Below the pieces are notes generated by a model. It searched no databases, had not been told where the DNA came from, and was given only the letters and a program-made list of their open reading frames with translations. A stretch of DNA of 38,546 nucleotides from contig WTXG01000312.1 of NCBI GenBank assembly GCA_022496185.1, positions 1 through 38,546 of the forward strand, in the 5' to 3' direction. Positions 20,511 through 29,500 of this stretch are shown here, piece by piece (the first letter of the stretch is position 1; the number at the start of each line of letters is the position of its first letter). Origin of the DNA: Multifurca ochricompacta (Eukaryota; Basidiomycota; Agaricomycetes; Russulales; Russulaceae). The position numbers and the translations under genes are program-made.

Positions 20511-21710
20511 ATGTCTTTCATCGCTGCCAACGCCGCCGTCGACGCTTTCACTGCCACTACGGTAGTTGTTGAGAACTTCCCTTCTGCCCATCCCTCTACT
20601 CGGCCATCCTCCCCCATTGACTATGACGTGGCCGAAGCACGAGTCAAAAACCAATCCCCCAATCCCAATGATGACTTCGAACATAGTGAGGAGCCACACC
20701 CGAATGACCTGTTAGGCATGGAATTAGATGACGAAGTACCCGAATTCCCATTCATTGCTAACAATCCCAACTCCTCCATGTACTTCCCGCTCGAGATCAC
20801 CATGGCTGATGGGACAGTCACCATTGCCAAGTACATATTTTACACTAACAGAGGGATGGACGTCGCCGGATGTATGAAGAAGGGTGGCCCCGTCTATGGG
20901 GCCCCGGTCTATTTGGAAGAAAGGTACACAGGACGTTTACACCATACAATGACCGACGAACAGCTTGGACACCTGGCCGCTGAGGACTCTCGTGCCTTTG
21001 CGATCGACGAAGTGCTGAACGACATGCGCCTTCCGTGTCTCAAAGCAGAAGTAATGAGATTGCGGAAGAATCTGACACTGCGCACAACGCTTAACAGACA
21101 GTACAAGGAGCACGCGAAGATGATGGCACAATTGACCAATGGGATGTTCCAGATAGAGCAGGAGTTGGTGGAGATTCGAAAGAGGCTGGAGATAGGAGAC
21201 GCATACCAGACCATCGCCGAAAGGTACGCTGATACGTATGCACAGCCCCTTCCTCCACGGTCATTAGGGGCTGCCCCGCAACTGCTGCCGAATCGGTTTG
21301 AGATGCCACGCATGCACGAGAACCCACGAGGGGAGACGTGCTGGCAATGTGATAGCAAGTATCATATCAGCTGGAATTGTCCTCTCAACCGCAAGTGGTG
21401 CCAGCACTGCCGTAGCAACCTACATTGGAGCCGCTTCTGTATCTTCTGCCGCGTAGGAGTTGCCCCGACAATCGTCAATCCGTCGGGATGGTGTGGCAAA
21501 TGTCTCCGCCACAACTCAGGACATCGTGAGCTGGACTGTCCGGTCCATGACCTGTGTCGATCCTGTGGGCTGCGCGGCCCATACGGATTTCTTCGTACCC
21601 ACCAATGTCCACAGGATTCGGACAAGGAGAATTACACAGGGGATGATCGTAATGTAGCTGATGATTACCTGGACTTGGTGCAGGATGATGACGGTACGAG
21701 TCGTTTCTAG
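20511..21710 (+). CDS. Gypsy C ORF3, accessory zinc-cluster protein (intact)
   Basis: This is an uninterrupted 399-codon ORF downstream of the chromodomain and upstream of the polypurine tract. The Met at 20511 is the one shared with B; the earlier B start is not an ATG here. Residues 1-75 are acidic and Ser/Pro-rich, and residues ~180-250 are Leu/Lys/Glu-rich and probably helical or coiled. Four Cys/His clusters follow: CWQCDSKYHISWNC (277-290, CX2CX4HX4C), CQHCRSNLHWSRFC (297-310, CX2CX4HX4C), CGKCLRHNSGHRELDC (328-343, CX2CX6HX4C) and CRSCGLRG...RTHQC (349-366). The tail is acidic. The first two match retroviral nucleocapsid knuckles exactly, so RNA binding is a reasonable inference. I do not recognise the protein as a named family. 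Confidence 0.85.
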   Translation: MSFIAANAAVDAFTATTVVVENFPSAHPSTRPSSPIDYDVAEARVKNQSPNPNDDFEHSEEPHPNDLLGMELDDEVPEFPFIANNPNSSMYFPLEITMADGTVTIAKYIFYTNRGMDVAGCMKKGGPVYGAPVYLEERYTGRLHHTMTDEQLGHLAAEDSRAFAIDEVLNDMRLPCLKAEVMRLRKNLTLRTTLNRQYKEHAKMMAQLTNGMFQIEQELVEIRKRLEIGDAYQTIAERYADTYAQPLPPRSLGAAPQLLPNRFEMPRMHENPRGETCWQCDSKYHISWNCPLNRKWCQHCRSNLHWSRFCIFCRVGVAPTIVNPSGWCGKCLRHNSGHRELDCPVHDLCRSCGLRGPYGFLRTHQCPQDSDKENYTGDDRNVADDYLDLVQDDDGTSRF

Positions 21711-21727
21711 CCGGGTCTGCTAGAACC

Positions 21728-21741
21728 AGAAGAGGGGGTGA
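21728..21741 (+). promoter_or_regulatory. Polypurine tract of Gypsy C
   Basis: AGAAGAGGGGGTGA directly precedes the 3' LTR, identical to the tract in B. Confidence 0.75.
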
Positions 21742-22318
21742 TGTTACAACCTTTGCCGAGTAACCCCATTTTCTTTACCCTTCCTAACGACGACCCCACC
21801 CTGCACTTCCTGATCACGTCCCCGTCCTGGGACCCCTCACGTGCCTTGCTTCCATCCCCGTGATCCGCTTTGTATCTGTTGACTCGTTGTATGCCTATGT
21901 TTGACCCTTATCTTGTTATCTCTTATCCTTTTATCTTTACGACCGGACACTTACTTAATACCCTATCAGAAGCCAGGCTCTACGCCCTCCGCTTCCGTAT
22001 ATTCGGGCCCACCTGATCCTAGTCCCTTATCTGGTAGACACTCATCCGGTTACGTATATAAGTCCGCTGTAGTTACATGGTAGACCTCAGACTCGACTTA
22101 TTGAATACATCGGTGCTTGTCTTCTGGACATCTCCTTTGAATCTCTGACTCGTTCATCTCAGTGCTTTTGGCACTTTCCGCTCAACATTGTCTCAAGGGG
22201 CAGCCCTTTGGACTTTGACTCACCTCACCCGAACTCCAGGAGATCTTATTGATCTCTGAACTGAACCTGAGCAAACTGTCACACAAGTCGTGTGGAACGT
22301 CCCACACCGGATGTAACA
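21742..22318 (+). repeat. 3' LTR of Gypsy C
   Basis: The LTR is 577 bp, with ends TGTTAC...GTAACA. It is 12 bp shorter than the 5' copy because of one repeat-unit loss. TSD TGTAT (22319-22323) follows. Confidence 0.95.
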
Positions 22319-22323
22319 TGTAT

Positions 22324-22964
22324 AGCCCTTCCTCTAATGCTGGTGGTGGAGTCCATGATTAAGCCCTAGATGATTGGGGCCATGACTGAGTAGATGTCTA
22401 GTCTGTCTCTGGTAGGGCGTGGTTACCCTACAAAGGCAACAGATACTTATGCCCAGAGATGAAGACTATATCTACTATGTATAGACTATAGTAGTGCAGC
22501 CTACTTGTATCGAGCCCAAGCGTCATGGGAATGACTACCCATGCCTTGTTCTAGACCCTAAACTCCACATGCGGGTCGCTAAACCCAGCTTACAGATAGA
22601 GCCAAGCATTGGCTGGACTTAAAGCCACAAGCTTCTGGCTATAGGCCTACTAAGACTATCTATGGGACGAAAACCCAGCTACAACTAAGAAATTACTAAT
22701 ACCTAGTGCGCACTTAAGGAGCTCAAGGTGTTTCACCCGCTTAGGGTCCCTCATCACCTTTTGCAAGAACCCCAAAGGGCTAGCCAAACAGTTCAGGATG
22801 AGCAGTAAACTGTGTCATCCTGTGGGGTGTTAAGGTGCACAGACAGTAAATAGGAAAGCTCACAGGAAGAAGCTGGTGGGAAAGACTTTGAAGCTTTTGT
22901 GAGCTTGATGTGCAAAAAGCGAGTTGGGCTGTGATGAACGAAGGGAAAGAACAGATCAGTATGA
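22324..22964 (-). other. Copia E 5' leader, LTR-proximal part
   Basis: These are about 640 bases of E untranslated leader between Gypsy C and the primer-binding site. No coding motif is convincing on either strand. Together with 14558-14837 the leader is unusually long (~0.9 kb), rich in CTAG-containing words, and likely structured. Confidence 0.55.
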
Positions 22965-22982
22965 GCGGCAGGGCCCATAACC
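22965..22982 (-). promoter_or_regulatory. Copia E primer-binding site (half-tRNA iMet type)
   Basis: The plus strand reads GCGGCAGGGCCCATAACC, which looks like a eukaryotic initiator-Met tRNA anticodon arm with its CAU anticodon. In element sense it is the complement, directly adjoining the end of the 5' LTR. Drosophila copia is known to prime from an internal cut of tRNA-iMet at this site. The match to this organism's own tRNA is inferred. Confidence 0.65.
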
Positions 22983-23491
22983 TGTCAAACAATCATGCTG
23001 CTGGTTATACTGACTGTGGTTAGTAGCGTGTGAGGCTAGAAAGACAAGTATACTTCAGAGGTTGAAGAAACTCTATATTAACTATACTACTGACCTAGAA
23101 AGACAAGTATCTACAAGAGATGTTAGTCAAAGGAAAGTAGAAAGTATAGTAAGACTTACACTTCAGAGGTTGAAGAAACTCTGAAGTGAAAGAGATGAAA
23201 CAGACACCCTTATATACTCATGGGGGCCAGGGGAAATGGTCTGTGCACACTGGGAATAAGTCCACAAGTGCTGGACAATAAACAGAGAGGGATAAAGGCC
23301 ATTGGCCAAAGAGATATCACATGCTTACTGCGCATTACTAAGTCCATCACTAATCAGCTGAGTAAGGAGAGAAAGAAGTGTAATAAAGATAGCATAAAAA
23401 GTCCGATACTCCGAAATCTAATCTAATCTAATCTACAGCTGAAGCGAACCTTAGATGCCTGAAGCATCTCCAGACACATCCTGTGTCAACA
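22983..23491 (-). repeat. 5' LTR of Copia E
   Basis: The LTR is 509 bp. In element sense it runs from TGTTGACACAGG (23491) to TTTGACA (22983). TATATAA is on the minus strand (23216-23210), with hairpin arms at 23159-23168 and 23179-23188. It differs from the 3' LTR by three CpG transitions and one 1-nt indel. Confidence 0.85.
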
Positions 23492-23618
23492 GTATATACT
23501 CCTCTACCCTCTGGCGTGGATGTTCATTTGGTCAAGTTTGAAGACCAAGCATCTACCTCTGATATTAAGAGGTATCAGCAGTTAATGGGGTCTCTGCTTT
23601 GGGTGCAGATTGGAAGCA
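23492..23618 (+). pseudogene. Copia F pol fragment (RT-RNase H connection)
   Basis: These 127 bp are nearly identical (two mismatches by eye) to Copia E pol at about 3370-3496 but in the opposite orientation. They cover the YTPLPSGVDVHLVKFEDQ to MGSLLWVQIGS block. E lies on its left and LTR G on its right, so both inserted into an older Copia copy. Confidence 0.85.
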
Positions 23619-23802
23619 TGTTGAACACAGAAGATGTTCGGTGATGCTTCAGGCATCAGGTGATCAGATTAGCTGCTTTGTAGATTAGATTAGATACCGG
23701 AGTTTCGGACTATTTACATTATCATTATTACTTTCTTTCTCACACTCCGCAGTAGCTGACTGATGCACTATGTAACATGTGATTTCTGTAGTGGCCAATG
23801 GC
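23619..23802 (+). repeat. LTR G fragment (Copia E/H-related), cut by Gypsy D
   Basis: It begins TGTTGAACACAG directly after Copia F sequence and aligns with the first ~190 bp of LTR H, sharing the GATTAGATTAGAT run, TCGGAGTTTCGGAC and TATCATTATTACTTTC. It stops at the TGTCATGA end of Gypsy D. The remainder of G is not found on the far side of D. Confidence 0.75.
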
Positions 23803-24384
23803 TGTCATGAACTGACACCCTAGAAAACCTCCTGACCCCCCAGAAATCCTCAGACGCTCCCAGAGACCTTGTAAAACCCTCAGAGACGAAGATAACCCTA
23901 GATTAAGACCAGAGAAGGGCCGGTCCGGACCAGGGCCGGACTCCTGCCAAATTGGAGACCTGTGGGAAGAGTACTAACAGAACCCCACAATGTCTAAACA
24001 GCAGTGCACAAACTGCGGACTGCGGACTGCGGACTGCGGATTCCTAAGCCCAAAAGTGGGGCTATTCTCATTGGTGGATCAGTAGGGAGTTAAAGCGAAG
24101 TTAACCTCCCCTAAAGTGGTGCACAGACCAAAGTCCCGGTTGTAATTACGTATATAAACCCTTTGGGAATAGAATGGACAGCTCCAGACTGTCCATTTGT
24201 GATCCGGTTCCTGATTACCTAGGAGATTAGCCCCACCTTGTGGAAGGCTTCTCATCCCTTGCCCTTGAGCTGTTCGCTTCGTCTCCTTTGCACTTTCACC
24301 CTCACTCTCACCCTTGCCCACTTCCAAATCCCTTTCCCTTCGCATACAATCCACTGTCCAGGCAGTCGACAGTGAGTTGTAACA
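23803..24384 (+). repeat. 5' LTR of Gypsy D
   Basis: The LTR is 582 bp and runs TGTCATGA...TTGTAACA. It matches 29754-30333 with 5 substitutions and 4 one-base indels. TATATAAA is at 24151-24158, and AGACTGTCCA is at 24186-24195. Four copies of ACTGCGG are at 24012-24039. Confidence 0.95.
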
Positions 24385-24385
24385 T

Positions 24386-25489
24386 TTGGACAGTCTCTTT
24401 CACAAGCAGACAGTGACTGACAAGTGCCCTAGTGTCTCAGAACAGCTCCCCTTTGACCAACGCTTCGGATCAAGCAGCCTCCCCCCCCTACGAGCTTACC
24501 CCCCCCACGAGATCCTCAACTTCGCTGCCTTAGTAGAGGCAGCTGCCACAGCATCCCCTGCCCCTCCTTCATCGGTCTTGCCTCCTCTGGAACTCCCAGA
24601 ACTTCATCCTTTCCCTGTGCCCTCCCCCACCCTCCAATTGCCCCCTCTTGTCCCTCCAGGCCTCGTAAACGCGTCCAATACCTTTGGCACCCCCCCCCCT
24701 CGTTATATTCGTCTTCCAACCCCTGCTCCACCCCCTCCCACTGCAGCAAACGCCCTCTCTCCCCGCCACCCTGGCCTTGTCCATCGGACACCTCCTCCTT
24801 CTCTCGTCAATCGCCCCCTTTGCACTGACCATCCAACCAATCCTCACCAGTATCTTATATACTACTCGCTTGACGGTCATCAAGAGTCTTGGGTGCCCGC
24901 TCAGTTCTCCAGAGAACCTAGCTTCTTTGACCAATTCCCCTGCTTTGTGGACGTGCTCGCTGATCTCCCCCATTATCTCCCTGGTGTGGGCATTCCTCTC
25001 CGCTTTCCTCACTTTCACAACGTTCCTATTCGTCCTCGCCTTGATCGATTTCTTCGTTCCCCTCATTACCCCCCCTCCCACTTTGTAAACCTCAATCTTT
25101 GTGCCAAAGTAGGTTATTTGGCCCCCAACCCTCGCACTTTCCAAAGGGGCCTGCTGGTCTATTCCTGGAACGCTTCCCTTGCCCGCTTGAATCGCACCCT
25201 CTCCCCAGAACTGCAAGACATCTTTAGTGGGGCAAGAACATTACTCCAAGGCTTTGATCTCCTGGACGGACGATTTATCAGCCTCTTCGGCACCCTAAAT
25301 TTTACTGATCTAGGTGTTACAATAGAAGACAGATATTTTACTGTTCGAGACGCACTTAGAACCCACCCAGAGCTCATCCCCTTCACCCAAGCAGTACGTT
25401 TACCTACCAACCCTGTCCCCCTTCTCCCCATTCAGCCTGCAGACGGGTATACCTGCTTTGAAGACATAGATTTCGATAGTAACCTCTAA
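24386..25489 (+). CDS. Gypsy D ORF1 (gag position), proline-rich
   Basis: This is a 367-codon open frame beginning immediately inside the 5' LTR with TTG and no in-frame ATG. The first ~150 residues are extremely Pro-rich (PPLELPELHPFPVP-like runs). The rest is globular, with YLIYYSLDGHQESWVPAQF and a C-terminal LFGTLNFTDLGVTIEDRYF block. It holds no CCHC knuckle and no capsid motif I recognise. By position it should serve as Gag. ORF2 follows after a 26-nt gap between this stop and the next open stretch, in another frame. Confidence 0.7.
   Translation: MDSLFHKQTVTDKCPSVSEQLPFDQRFGSSSLPPLRAYPPHEILNFAALVEAAATASPAPPSSVLPPLELPELHPFPVPSPTLQLPPLVPPGLVNASNTFGTPPPRYIRLPTPAPPPPTAANALSPRHPGLVHRTPPPSLVNRPLCTDHPTNPHQYLIYYSLDGHQESWVPAQFSREPSFFDQFPCFVDVLADLPHYLPGVGIPLRFPHFHNVPIRPRLDRFLRSPHYPPSHFVNLNLCAKVGYLAPNPRTFQRGLLVYSWNASLARLNRTLSPELQDIFSGARTLLQGFDLLDGRFISLFGTLNFTDLGVTIEDRYFTVRDALRTHPELIPFTQAVRLPTNPVPLLPIQPADGYTCFEDIDFDSNL
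24387..24396 (+). promoter_or_regulatory. Self-priming primer-binding site of Gypsy D
   Basis: TGGACAGTCT lies 2 nt inside the LTR and is exactly complementary to AGACTGTCCA at 24186-24195, which starts 35 nt after the TATA box. The geometry is the same as in A, B and C with a different sequence. A tRNA primer cannot be excluded because the site also starts with TGG. Confidence 0.6.
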
Positions 25490-25515
25490 ACAGTACGTTG
25501 TGCATCTAACTGTAG

Positions 25516-26538
25516 AGGTCCCTGGTAAATAAAGACGTCTCTTGGTCCGGGAAAATAGTGTCCTTCCCTGCAGAAAGAGAAGAGCGTCTCCAACGCGTCC
25601 AAAGACAATTCAACCACCTTTTCCAGCTTCACAGAGAAGCACAGCTCGCCCTCCTCTATCCAGAACCACTTATCAGCACCCTCCACGACGACGGACAAGC
25701 AGAAGGTTGGTGTGACGTCGATACCATCTATCTCCCCCTTCGAATTCTCCTCCCCTTTGGACAAGTCCTCTCCCAAACCCAGTACAACCAGTTCCTGTCC
25801 GGGCCCTGTCAGGCCATCCCTCGAGACTCCCAGCACCAACTTCTCTATTGGCACCTTGCTCAACTCACCCATTCCACAGGAGACCCCCTTGAAACACTCC
25901 TAGTCTGTGTCAACGACGAATACCTCTGGAAAGAACACATTCCCCCTCGAACCCCAGAACTCGAAACACTCTTGCTCAGAGGAGAACGCCTCTACTACCT
26001 CTCCACCTTTCGTCTAGACCATACCCGAATCAACCTCACCTTTGACGAGATCCGCCTTCACTCTGCTCCCTCCCCTTCTGGCTGGCGCCTTGTAGAAACA
26101 GAAGGGATACAAATTGAATACCTGTGGACTGCTGATTACTGGGAGACCACCTCACGCAACCACTGCCCCTTCCTTGTTAACCCCCCCATCTTCACAGACC
26201 CCCCCTATCTCCCCACCTACACCGAACTTTCCCCAGAACCAGAAGAGCTCGCCTTCCCTACCCTTTCCCTTGCAGCAGTCACCCAAGAAGAAGAACGCCT
26301 CACCCAGACCCAGACAGCCTTAATTGGTAACACTACCACTTGGTCTGATCTCGAGACCCCCACAGAAAACACCTCTGACTTTGAAGAAAGCTCCCCTGTA
26401 TCCAGACAACGCTGCCTCTGTGATATTGACCTCTGTACCTGTAACTTTCGTCCAGATACTCCCCCTACCCCCCCAGGCATAGTATTGTGGAGGCCTTCAG
26501 CCTTTGATACATACTTACCCTCGCATTACTCGATCTAA
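25516..26538 (+). CDS. Gypsy D ORF2, unknown, between gag and RT
   Basis: The frame is open from just after a TAG at 25513-25515. No ATG is near the start, so it may be joined to ORF1 by frameshift or readthrough. It contains LQRVQRQFNHLFQLHREAQL (probably helical), several Trp/Tyr-rich strands, an acidic Thr/Glu-rich tail, and a short Cys cluster CLCDIDLCTC. There is no D-S/T-G protease motif and no CCHC knuckle. It occupies the place where protease would be expected. I do not recognise it. Confidence 0.65.
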   Translation, partial: RSLVNKDVSWSGKIVSFPAEREERLQRVQRQFNHLFQLHREAQLALLYPEPLISTLHDDGQAEGWCDVDTIYLPLRILLPFGQVLSQTQYNQFLSGPCQAIPRDSQHQLLYWHLAQLTHSTGDPLETLLVCVNDEYLWKEHIPPRTPELETLLLRGERLYYLSTFRLDHTRINLTFDEIRLHSAPSPSGWRLVETEGIQIEYLWTADYWETTSRNHCPFLVNPPIFTDPPYLPTYTELSPEPEELAFPTLSLAAVTQEEERLTQTQTALIGNTTTWSDLETPTENTSDFEESSPVSRQRCLCDIDLCTCNFRPDTPPTPPGIVLWRPSAFDTYLPSHYSI

Positions 26539-26570
26539 GTAGGGAAAAAGAAATAAAAGACTCCTTTGCA

Positions 26571-29500
26571 TTGTGGCTAGTATTACTGACTGGGCTATCA
26601 ACCTGGCGTCCCAACACAGAAGAAGTCAGTCCAACTCCCCCCAAGACAGAAGAAGAAATCCTAGAAGACGCAGTAGCAACGGACACCCCTGCCACACCTG
26701 CCCCCCATCACACCTCTAGAAGACAAAGAGCACAAACCCACCCCAGCCCTAGTGCACCACCGCCAGAAAGACCAACTCCCTCCTGAATACCTCGCATACC
26801 GATCTGTCTTTGAAGAGAAAGCCTCTCAACGTTTGCCACAGCACCAGCCATGGGACCATGCCATAGAACTCAAACCAGATGCCAAAGTGCGTGACTGCGG
26901 CATCTACAAGCTCACCCCTGAAGAACAGAAAGCCCTGGACGTTTTCTTAAATGACCACCTGGCCAAGGGATATATCAGAGAATCTAAGTCCCCCATTGCT
27001 AGTCCCTTCTTCTTTGTAAAAAAGAAGGATGGAAAACTACGTCCTGTCCAAGATTATCGAGCCTTGAATGAAATCACAGTAAAGAATGCTTACCCCCTAC
27101 CCTTGATCCCAGAACTCATTGACAAACTTCACCATGCTCGCTACTTCACCAAGTTTGATATCCGCTGGGGATATAACAATATCCGTATCAAAGAAGGAGA
27201 TGAATGGAAAGCCGCCTTTAAGACCAACCGAGGTCTCTTTGAACCCCTTGTCATGTTCTTTGGACTCTGTAACTCCCCTGCCACATTCCAAGCCTTCATG
27301 AATAGAGCCTTCGAAGATCTCCTTGCCACCGACCATGTTGTCATCTATATGGACGACATCTTAATATTTACAGACACTATGGACCACCACAGAACACTTA
27401 CTCACCAAGTCCTCCAGCGCCTCCAACAGTTTGACTTGTATCTAAAGCCTGAGAAGTGTACCTTTGCTCAGACAACCATTGACTATCTTGGCCTAGTCAT
27501 CACAGCTGGCCGTGTCCAGATGGACCCTGCTAAATTAGAGGTATTACGAAATGGCCTCCCCCACGCACCCTAAAACAACTCCAAGCCTTCCTTGGATTCT
27601 GCAACTTCTACCGACGTTTTATCAAAGATTTCTCCCTCATTGCCCGCCCCCTCCATGATCTCACCAAAAAGATACCCCTTTCCTCTGGACTTCTGACCAT
27701 GACCTTGCCTTTTCCACCCTAAAGAATGCCTTCACCACTGCCCCTGTCCTCGCCCTCCCTGACCATACTAAAGCTTTCCGTGTCATCACTGATGCCAGTG
27801 ACTTTGCTATTGGTGCCATCCTTGAACAACCTGATGAACTCAATCGCTACCATCCCCTTGCCTTCCTATCCAAGTCCATGCTGGATGCTGAACGCAACTA
27901 TGACATCCATGACAAAGAACTTCTTGCCATTGTTCGTGCTCTGGACACCTGGAGACACTACCTTGAGGGTGCAGCCCTTCCCTTTGAGGTGTGGACTGAC
28001 CACAACAACCTGACTTACTTCCGCTCCAAGCAGAAGCTCTCCCGCCGCCAAGCACGGTGGGCCCTTGAACTGTCTCGATACAACTTCACCATTGTTCACA
28101 AACCTGGCTCTTTCAACAAATCTGATGCTCTGTCCCGGCGTCCAGACCATAAAGAGGGGATAGAGCATGACAATGATGAGCGCATACTCCTGGACTCTAA
28201 GTTTTTTCGCATTCAGGCCATGAAAACCACAGTCACAACAACTCATGACTCCACTCTACACCACAGAATCAAAGACTGCCAAGACCATGACAATGAAGTC
28301 ACCCAAGCCCTGACCACCATCTTGCACAATGGGCCACGCTCCCTTGCCAAAGGACTGGAGGACTGGAACCTAGAAAATGGCCTAATCCTACATAAAGGCC
28401 AAGTCTACATCCCCAAGTCCCAAGAACTACGAAGAGACATTGTAAAGTTACATCATGATTCCATTGCCACAGGACATCCAGGCAGATGGAAGACCTATGA
28501 ACTAGTATCACGAGAATTTTGGTGGCCAGGAATGTCCTCCTTTGTCAAAGAATATGTGGACGGATGTGCCACCTGCCAAGAAACCAAAGTTCGACCTCGA
28601 CTACCCATCCCTTTGCAACCCAATCAAGTTCCAACTCGAGTATGGGGAACAATCACCATGGACTTCATACAGACTTACCCCTATCTCAGTCATACGACTC
28701 CCTATTTGTGGTGGTGGACCGGTTCAGTAAAGCCACCATCATTGTTCCTTGCACCAAAGATATCACTGCCCAGAAACCTCCAAACTATTCCTTGAACATG
28801 TATGGAGACGCACTGGCCTCCCAGACCAAGTCATCTCTGATCGAGGCCCCCAGTTTGCATCCAAAGTCATGAAGGAAATGTGGAGCAAGCTAGGAGTACA
28901 ATCATCCTTGAGCACTGCCTATCACCCCCAGACTGATGGAGAGACTGAACGGGTCAACCAAGAACTAGAACAATACCTCCGTGTCTTTTGCAACTTCCAA
29001 CAAGATGACTGGGCAGAACTGATCCCCTTTATGGAGTTCGCCCACAATGCTAGAACTCACAGTGCTACTAAAAGATCTCCCTTTGAAATCTGGTATGGCT
29101 TCCAACCAGAGTTTATTCCCCCACTCCATTTTGCCACCCCTATCCTGTCAGTTGAAGAAAGACTCCGCACCCTAGAAACTATCCGTAGTGAAGTAGCTGC
29201 TGCCCTCCAGGTGGCTGCAGAACTCATGAAACAGTCGAGACCAGATGGACCCCTCCATGCTTTCAAAACAGGGGAGCTGGTTTGGTTGGAAGGGACAAAT
29301 ATACGCACCACTCACCCCAAAGCCAAACTCAGCCCCCGACGTCATGGTCCTTTTAAAGTCATACATTCTGGCCCTGTAACTGCAAGCTTGAACTCCCTAA
29401 GTCATGGCGCATCCACCCAGTCTTTCACAACTCTCTCCTGTCCCATTACAAAGAAACCCCAGTCCATGGACCCAACTTCACTCGACCACCACCAGAACTT

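Noticed and set aside
20511..21710. ORF3 as a retroviral-type envelope protein
   Set aside because: The position fits, but there is no signal peptide, no membrane segment and no fusion-peptide-like stretch. The C-terminus is zinc clusters and an acidic tail.
22965..22982. A tRNA gene or tRNA fragment
   Set aside because: Only the anticodon-arm-like 18 bases are present, with no acceptor, D or T arms. The position beside an LTR explains it as a primer-binding site.
22780..22992. Short minus-strand frames in the Copia E leader
   Set aside because: They span the primer-binding site and leader of E, have no motifs and overlap each other in different frames.
24012..24040. CRISPR-like or satellite array
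   Set aside because: Only four 7-bp units with no spacers, and they are duplicated simply because they are part of both D LTRs.
24569..25216. Minus-strand 215-codon open frame in Gypsy D
   Set aside because: It overlaps ORF1 antisense in a Pro/Ser-rich, stop-poor stretch, has no motif and no context. It is a compositional shadow.
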